Assembly: GCF_001442625.1 (NCBI RefSeq)
Contig: NZ_LMZQ01000003.1
Span: 496,001 to 560,000 of the forward strand
Length of the DNA stretch: 64,000 nt
Origin: Pedobacter ginsenosidimutans
GTDB lineage: Bacteria; Bacteroidota; Bacteroidia; Sphingobacteriales; Sphingobacteriaceae
Direction of reading: 5' to 3'
Position 1 is the stretch's first letter; each line of letters begins with the position of its first letter. Under the pieces are notes generated by a model, which did no database searches, was not told where the DNA came from, and saw nothing but the letters and a program-made list of their open reading frames with translations. The position numbers were made by a program, and so were the translations under genes. Below, piece after piece: positions 60,464-64,000 of this stretch.

Positions 60464-62284
60464 ATGAAAACTTATTTTCGTTTATTATCATTTGCCAAGC
60501 CCATAGAAAAGTTTGCAATACCCTATCTGATAACTACATTATTTGGTATTTTTTTTAATACTTTTCTTTTTACGCTACTTGGTCCTTTAATGCAAGCACT
60601 GTTTTTAGGAAAATGTGATGATCCGACCAAAATTGCAGAAAGTAAAAGTTCATGGGATTTATTAGGCCGCTTTAACAACTACATTGATGGTATTATTGCT
60701 GACGATAAAATCCTGGCGCTAAAAGTAATTTGTGTTATTATTATTGCAACAGTATTTCTTGCTAATTTTTTTCGCTATTTCTCTCAGCGTTTTATGGAAG
60801 ATTTACGTGTGCATACGCTACTTAACATACGTAAAACGGTTTTTAACAACGTAATGAATTTACATGTTGGCTACTTTAATAACGAACGCAAAGGCGATAT
60901 TATATCAAAAGTAGCATCTGATGTGCAGGTAGTTCAGTTTACAGTTACCAACACACTGCAGGTTGTTTTTAAAGAACCGTTACAATTACTGTTTTTTATT
61001 GGGGTATTGGTTTCCATCTCTGCCAAATTAACTTTATTCTCTTTATTGGTTATTCCGATTTCAGGCTTTATCATCAGCAAAATTGTAAAAAGATTAAAAC
61101 AACAAGCCACACAATCACATGAATCTTTTGCAAAAATGATTGGTTTTTTAGATGAGTCGTTAAGCGGCATTAAGATTATTAAAGCTTTTAACGCAACAGA
61201 ACGTGCAAAGGAAAGATTTGATACCGAAAATAAGTTTTACTCTTTTTTAAACAGAAAAATGGCTAGAAGGCAACAATTGGCCTCTCCAGTTTCACAAACC
61301 TTGGGTGTTTTAGTTGTTGTATTTATTCTTTTATATGGTGGTACGTTAATATTAAGTGGAAAAGGCGATTTGAAAGCGGCAGAATTTGTAGTTTATTTGG
61401 CTACTTTTTCTCAAGTATTGCAACCCGTAAAAGCGATCGCCGATTCCTTTAGTGGCATTCACTCAGGTATTGCTGCCGGCGAACGTGTTTTAGACCTTAT
61501 TGATACCAAACCAGCTCTAGTAAATAAAAGTGATGCAGAAGTATTAGCTAATTTCAGCAATGCACTAACCTTCGAAAATGTTTCATTCTTTTATGGCGAT
61601 AAGCAAGTATTAAATAACATTAATATTAATATAGAAAAAGGGCAAACAGTAGCGCTTGTAGGGCCTTCTGGAGGCGGGAAAAGTACATTAATGGATTTAA
61701 TCCCTCGTTTTCATGATCCAAAATCAGGAACGATTAAAATTGATGGCCACGATTACAGAGAACTTACTGTTGAAAGCATCAGGGCACAAATGGGAACTGT
61801 TAATCAAGAATCTTTTCTATTTAACGATACCATTTTTAATAACATTGCGTTTGCCAAACCAGATGCCACAATGGAAGAAGTTGTTGCCGCAGCGAAAATT
61901 GCAAATGCGCACGATTTTATCGAGAATACAGAAGATGGTTATCAATCTTTTGTCGGCGACAGAGGAAATAAACTCTCAGGAGGCCAGAAACAGCGTGTTT
62001 GTATTGCAAGGGCTGTATTGGCTAACCCACCAATCATGTTGTTGGATGAGGCCACTTCAGCCTTAGATACAGAATCTGAAAAATTAGTGCAGGATGCCTT
62101 AAATAACCTGATGAAAAACCGCACCTCAATTGTAATTGCTCACCGTTTAAGTACGATACAACATGCCGATAAAATTGTGGTGATAGATAAAGGCTGTGTA
62201 GTAGAAACTGGAAGCCACAATGAGCTAATGAACAAAAATGGTTTATATAGGCGCTTAATCGACATGCAGGCCTTTAACGACTAA
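60464..62284 (+). CDS. MsbA-like ABC exporter, fused membrane and ATPase domains
   Basis: This 606-residue half-transporter has six helices in the first ~340 residues and a C-terminal ATPase with Walker A GPSGGGKST, Q-loop GTVNQE, signature LSGGQKQR, Walker B IMLLDEATSALD and AHRLST. An MLHVGYFNNERKGDIISK-like coupling segment (NLHVGYFNNERKGD) is typical of lipid flippases of the MsbA group. Between glycosyltransferases, it probably flips a lipid-linked glycan or lipid A core. It lies 8 bases before the next glycosyltransferase, in one operon. Confidence 0.91.
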   Translation: MKTYFRLLSFAKPIEKFAIPYLITTLFGIFFNTFLFTLLGPLMQALFLGKCDDPTKIAESKSSWDLLGRFNNYIDGIIADDKILALKVICVIIIATVFLANFFRYFSQRFMEDLRVHTLLNIRKTVFNNVMNLHVGYFNNERKGDIISKVASDVQVVQFTVTNTLQVVFKEPLQLLFFIGVLVSISAKLTLFSLLVIPISGFIISKIVKRLKQQATQSHESFAKMIGFLDESLSGIKIIKAFNATERAKERFDTENKFYSFLNRKMARRQQLASPVSQTLGVLVVVFILLYGGTLILSGKGDLKAAEFVVYLATFSQVLQPVKAIADSFSGIHSGIAAGERVLDLIDTKPALVNKSDAEVLANFSNALTFENVSFFYGDKQVLNNININIEKGQTVALVGPSGGGKSTLMDLIPRFHDPKSGTIKIDGHDYRELTVESIRAQMGTVNQESFLFNDTIFNNIAFAKPDATMEEVVAAAKIANAHDFIENTEDGYQSFVGDRGNKLSGGQKQRVCIARAVLANPPIMLLDEATSALDTESEKLVQDALNNLMKNRTSIVIAHRLSTIQHADKIVVIDKGCVVETGSHNELMNKNGLYRRLIDMQAFND

Positions 62285-62292
62285 ATATTTAG

Positions 62293-63456
62293 ATGAGGAG
62301 AGTATTATTTTTTATGCCTGATAATCCGCTAAAAAAAAATGCGGGTAACAGAACCAGGGCTTTAAGTATGTTAAGCTATTTTAAATCAAGAAATTTTGAA
62401 ATTGATTTTGTAAGCGAGTATTTCACCGGAAAATGGAACGAAACAGATATTAAAGCATTTGAGCAAGCAGGCTTGGCCAGTAATACTTATGTAATTAAAA
62501 AAAAACCATCTAAAAAAAACATATTCTATTATCTGCTTTTTTATAAACTGCCGAATTTTTTCTATCAAAATAAAGCTTGGTTCTTTCCGCTTCACTTTCC
62601 TGAATTGGTCACCTTAAGGTTTAAGAGGGCTTTCAAAAAAATTCTAAAAAACAACGATTACGATTATATCTTTATTAATTATGCCAGTTGGGCTACATTG
62701 GTAGAGGATAACCACTTTACAAAAAAATCGACAAAAGTAATTGATACACACGATTTTATAACGGCTCAACTTCAAAAAAAAGTTAATATTGGCCAATCTT
62801 TTAAAGAAGAAATCAGAAGAATTTCCCTATTTGATATTGCTTTAGCGATTTCTGTCGAGGAACAGTATATCTTTAGTCAATTTTGTAAAAACAAGGTCGT
62901 GTTAGCGCCAATGATGCTTGATAAACCACAAAATCTTCGTGATATTAATGAAAAATCATTTGATCTGATATATGTAGCTAGCGATAATGTACATAATCAA
63001 AAAGCTGCTCATTGGTTTTTTAACGAGGTATACCCATTATTACCAAATAACATACAGATATGCGTCATTGGGCAGATAAACGAGCATCTTTCAATAAAGG
63101 CCCCGAATGTTGTTTCCGTAAACTTTGCCGAAGATTTATCAATTTATTACCAAAATGCTAAAGTAGCGCTATGCCCTATGCTTACGGGTACTGGAACCAA
63201 GATAAAAGTAGTAGAAGCATTATCTTATGGCCTGCCCGTGGTATGTAACACAAGGGGAATTGATGGATTGATCAATAAAACCAATAATGGCTGTTTGGTT
63301 AGTGATGACCCCATTGAATTCGGAAATAATATCATACTACTATTAACAGACGAGTCGGAATATAAAAAACAGGCAGAAAATGCTTTAGATGCTTTTAGCA
63401 TCAATTATGAAAAGGAACACTGCTATAAAAATCTTGATAAATTATTTTTGAAATGA
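62293..63456 (+). CDS. Glycosyltransferase (GT-B, GT4-like)
   Basis: This 387-residue protein opens with RRVLFFMPDNPLKKNAGNRTRALSML, a Gly/Asn-rich first loop common in GT-B enzymes. The C-terminal half has LIYVASDNVHNQKAAHWFF and a donor-site region CPMLTGTGTKIKVVEALSYGLPVV with the expected Glu. The N-terminal half has long Lys-rich helices. It is translationally coupled: 8 bases after the ABC exporter, and its stop overlaps the next start (ATGA). It probably builds the same surface glycan. Confidence 0.85.
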   Translation: MRRVLFFMPDNPLKKNAGNRTRALSMLSYFKSRNFEIDFVSEYFTGKWNETDIKAFEQAGLASNTYVIKKKPSKKNIFYYLLFYKLPNFFYQNKAWFFPLHFPELVTLRFKRAFKKILKNNDYDYIFINYASWATLVEDNHFTKKSTKVIDTHDFITAQLQKKVNIGQSFKEEIRRISLFDIALAISVEEQYIFSQFCKNKVVLAPMMLDKPQNLRDINEKSFDLIYVASDNVHNQKAAHWFFNEVYPLLPNNIQICVIGQINEHLSIKAPNVVSVNFAEDLSIYYQNAKVALCPMLTGTGTKIKVVEALSYGLPVVCNTRGIDGLINKTNNGCLVSDDPIEFGNNIILLLTDESEYKKQAENALDAFSINYEKEHCYKNLDKLFLK

Positions 63457-64000
63457 CCTTATTTTTTACTGTAGCAACCACAAATTATCTCCCTTTTGCT
63501 GTATCATTATTAGATTCGGTTAAAAAGTATCATCCAGATTTTGAATTCTGTATATGTCTTGCCGATTACATTACGGATGATGAAATAGAGCGTAATAACC
63601 TGATGAATAAATATCCGATTGTTCAACTTCATGAACTAGGTGTAGATGAATTTGATTTTATAACTCAAAATTATAACCCGATGCAATTGGCCAATTGTTC
63701 AAAGGTACTTTTTGCCAAATATTTTTTAGACCAAGTTCATATTAATCAAGTTATTTTTTGCGATTCTGATACGTTCTTTTTCGGACCTTTACCCAAAAGC
63801 ACAGTTAATGATCACGAAATAATACTAAGCCCACATTTTACACAGCCGCCCAGCATTGATATGAAACGTCAAGAGTTGGAGGTTTTAAATGCTGGTTTGT
63901 ATAACGGAGGTTTTTTTAAACTAAGAAAATCACCCCAAACGTTTAAATACCTTGCATGGTTACGCGAGCGTTCGGTTAAAGAATGTATATACGATTTTAA
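63453..64000 (+). CDS. Glycosyltransferase, GT8-like, N-terminal fragment
   Basis: The gene starts in an ATGA overlap with the previous one and runs off the right edge (182 codons seen). The peptide opens MTLFFTVATTNYLPFAVSLLDS and has a DxD-type motif FCDSDTFFFG near residue 110, then NAGLYNGGFFKLRKS, a layout typical of GT-A retaining enzymes of the GT8 sort. It belongs to the same operon as the MsbA-like exporter. The C-terminal part is outside the window. Confidence 0.8.
   Translation, partial: MTLFFTVATTNYLPFAVSLLDSVKKYHPDFEFCICLADYITDDEIERNNLMNKYPIVQLHELGVDEFDFITQNYNPMQLANCSKVLFAKYFLDQVHINQVIFCDSDTFFFGPLPKSTVNDHEIILSPHFTQPPSIDMKRQELEVLNAGLYNGGFFKLRKSPQTFKYLAWLRERSVKECIYDF

Noticed and set aside
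1-64000. CRISPR arrays, tRNA or rRNA genes, integrases and prophage genes
   Set aside because: I looked for regularly spaced repeats, cloverleaf-like sequences and typical mobile-element proteins and found none that could be supported.

Overview
The window comes from a Bacteroidota chromosome, most likely a Pedobacter-like member of the Sphingobacteriaceae. Evidence for this is the SusC/SusD pair, an Oar-like TonB-dependent receptor, a DUF1800/DUF1501 pair, a fused-type SdhC, many AT-rich promoters with the Bacteroidota -7 box TAnnTTTG, and several intergenic repeat families. No plasmid, phage, integrase or intact transposase gene is seen. No tRNA, rRNA or CRISPR array was recognised. Most of the window reads as ordinary chromosome.

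Layout. 1-5570: start of sdhA and all of sdhC (minus strand), a thioredoxin-fold lipoprotein without the CXXC cysteines, a cold-shock protein, a cysteine-rich Csp-type copper protein and the protease DegP/HtrA. 5887-16206: dapF, a ~620-base intergenic stretch with an inverted-repeat element, a complete RND efflux operon (adaptor, pump, outer-membrane factor) and a large SNF2-family helicase. 16434-27823: small membrane and envelope genes (DUF2892, DUF1080, TMEM175-type channel, YccF), aat, the DUF1800/DUF1501 pair, a divergent phosphatidate-phosphatase/diacylglycerol-kinase-like pair, a TonB C-terminal protein, and an rbfA-hlyIII-M23 peptidase operon.

27913-32360: hflX and the tryptophan genes trpE-trpG-trpC. 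trpD is absent from its usual place between trpG and trpC. Upstream of trpE is a full attenuation leader: promoter, a 25-codon leader peptide with three Trp codons, and a strong terminator hairpin. This is the most informative regulatory structure in the window.

33048-46924: two overlapping amidohydrolase genes in which two of the three amidohydrolase units lack the metal-binding His-x-His, an Oar-like receptor, an ABC exporter, a PLDc_N membrane peptide, a repeat-rich 665-base gap, an MFS transporter and susD. 46960-58106: susC, recG in an operon with an EamA transporter, ridA and a 45-residue membrane protein, then an OmpA/TSP3 porin-like protein, aminopeptidase P and the GTPase MeaB. 58165-64000: a surface-glycan cluster with four glycosyltransferases (the last cut by the window edge) and an MsbA-like ABC exporter.

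Several start codons were moved inward from the longest open frame, because TAnnTTTG promoter boxes, lipoboxes or family N-termini point to an internal ATG. I found no clearly new multi-gene system. The best leads are the trp attenuator, the degenerate amidohydrolase tandem, the thioredoxin-like protein without cysteines, and the repeat elements.
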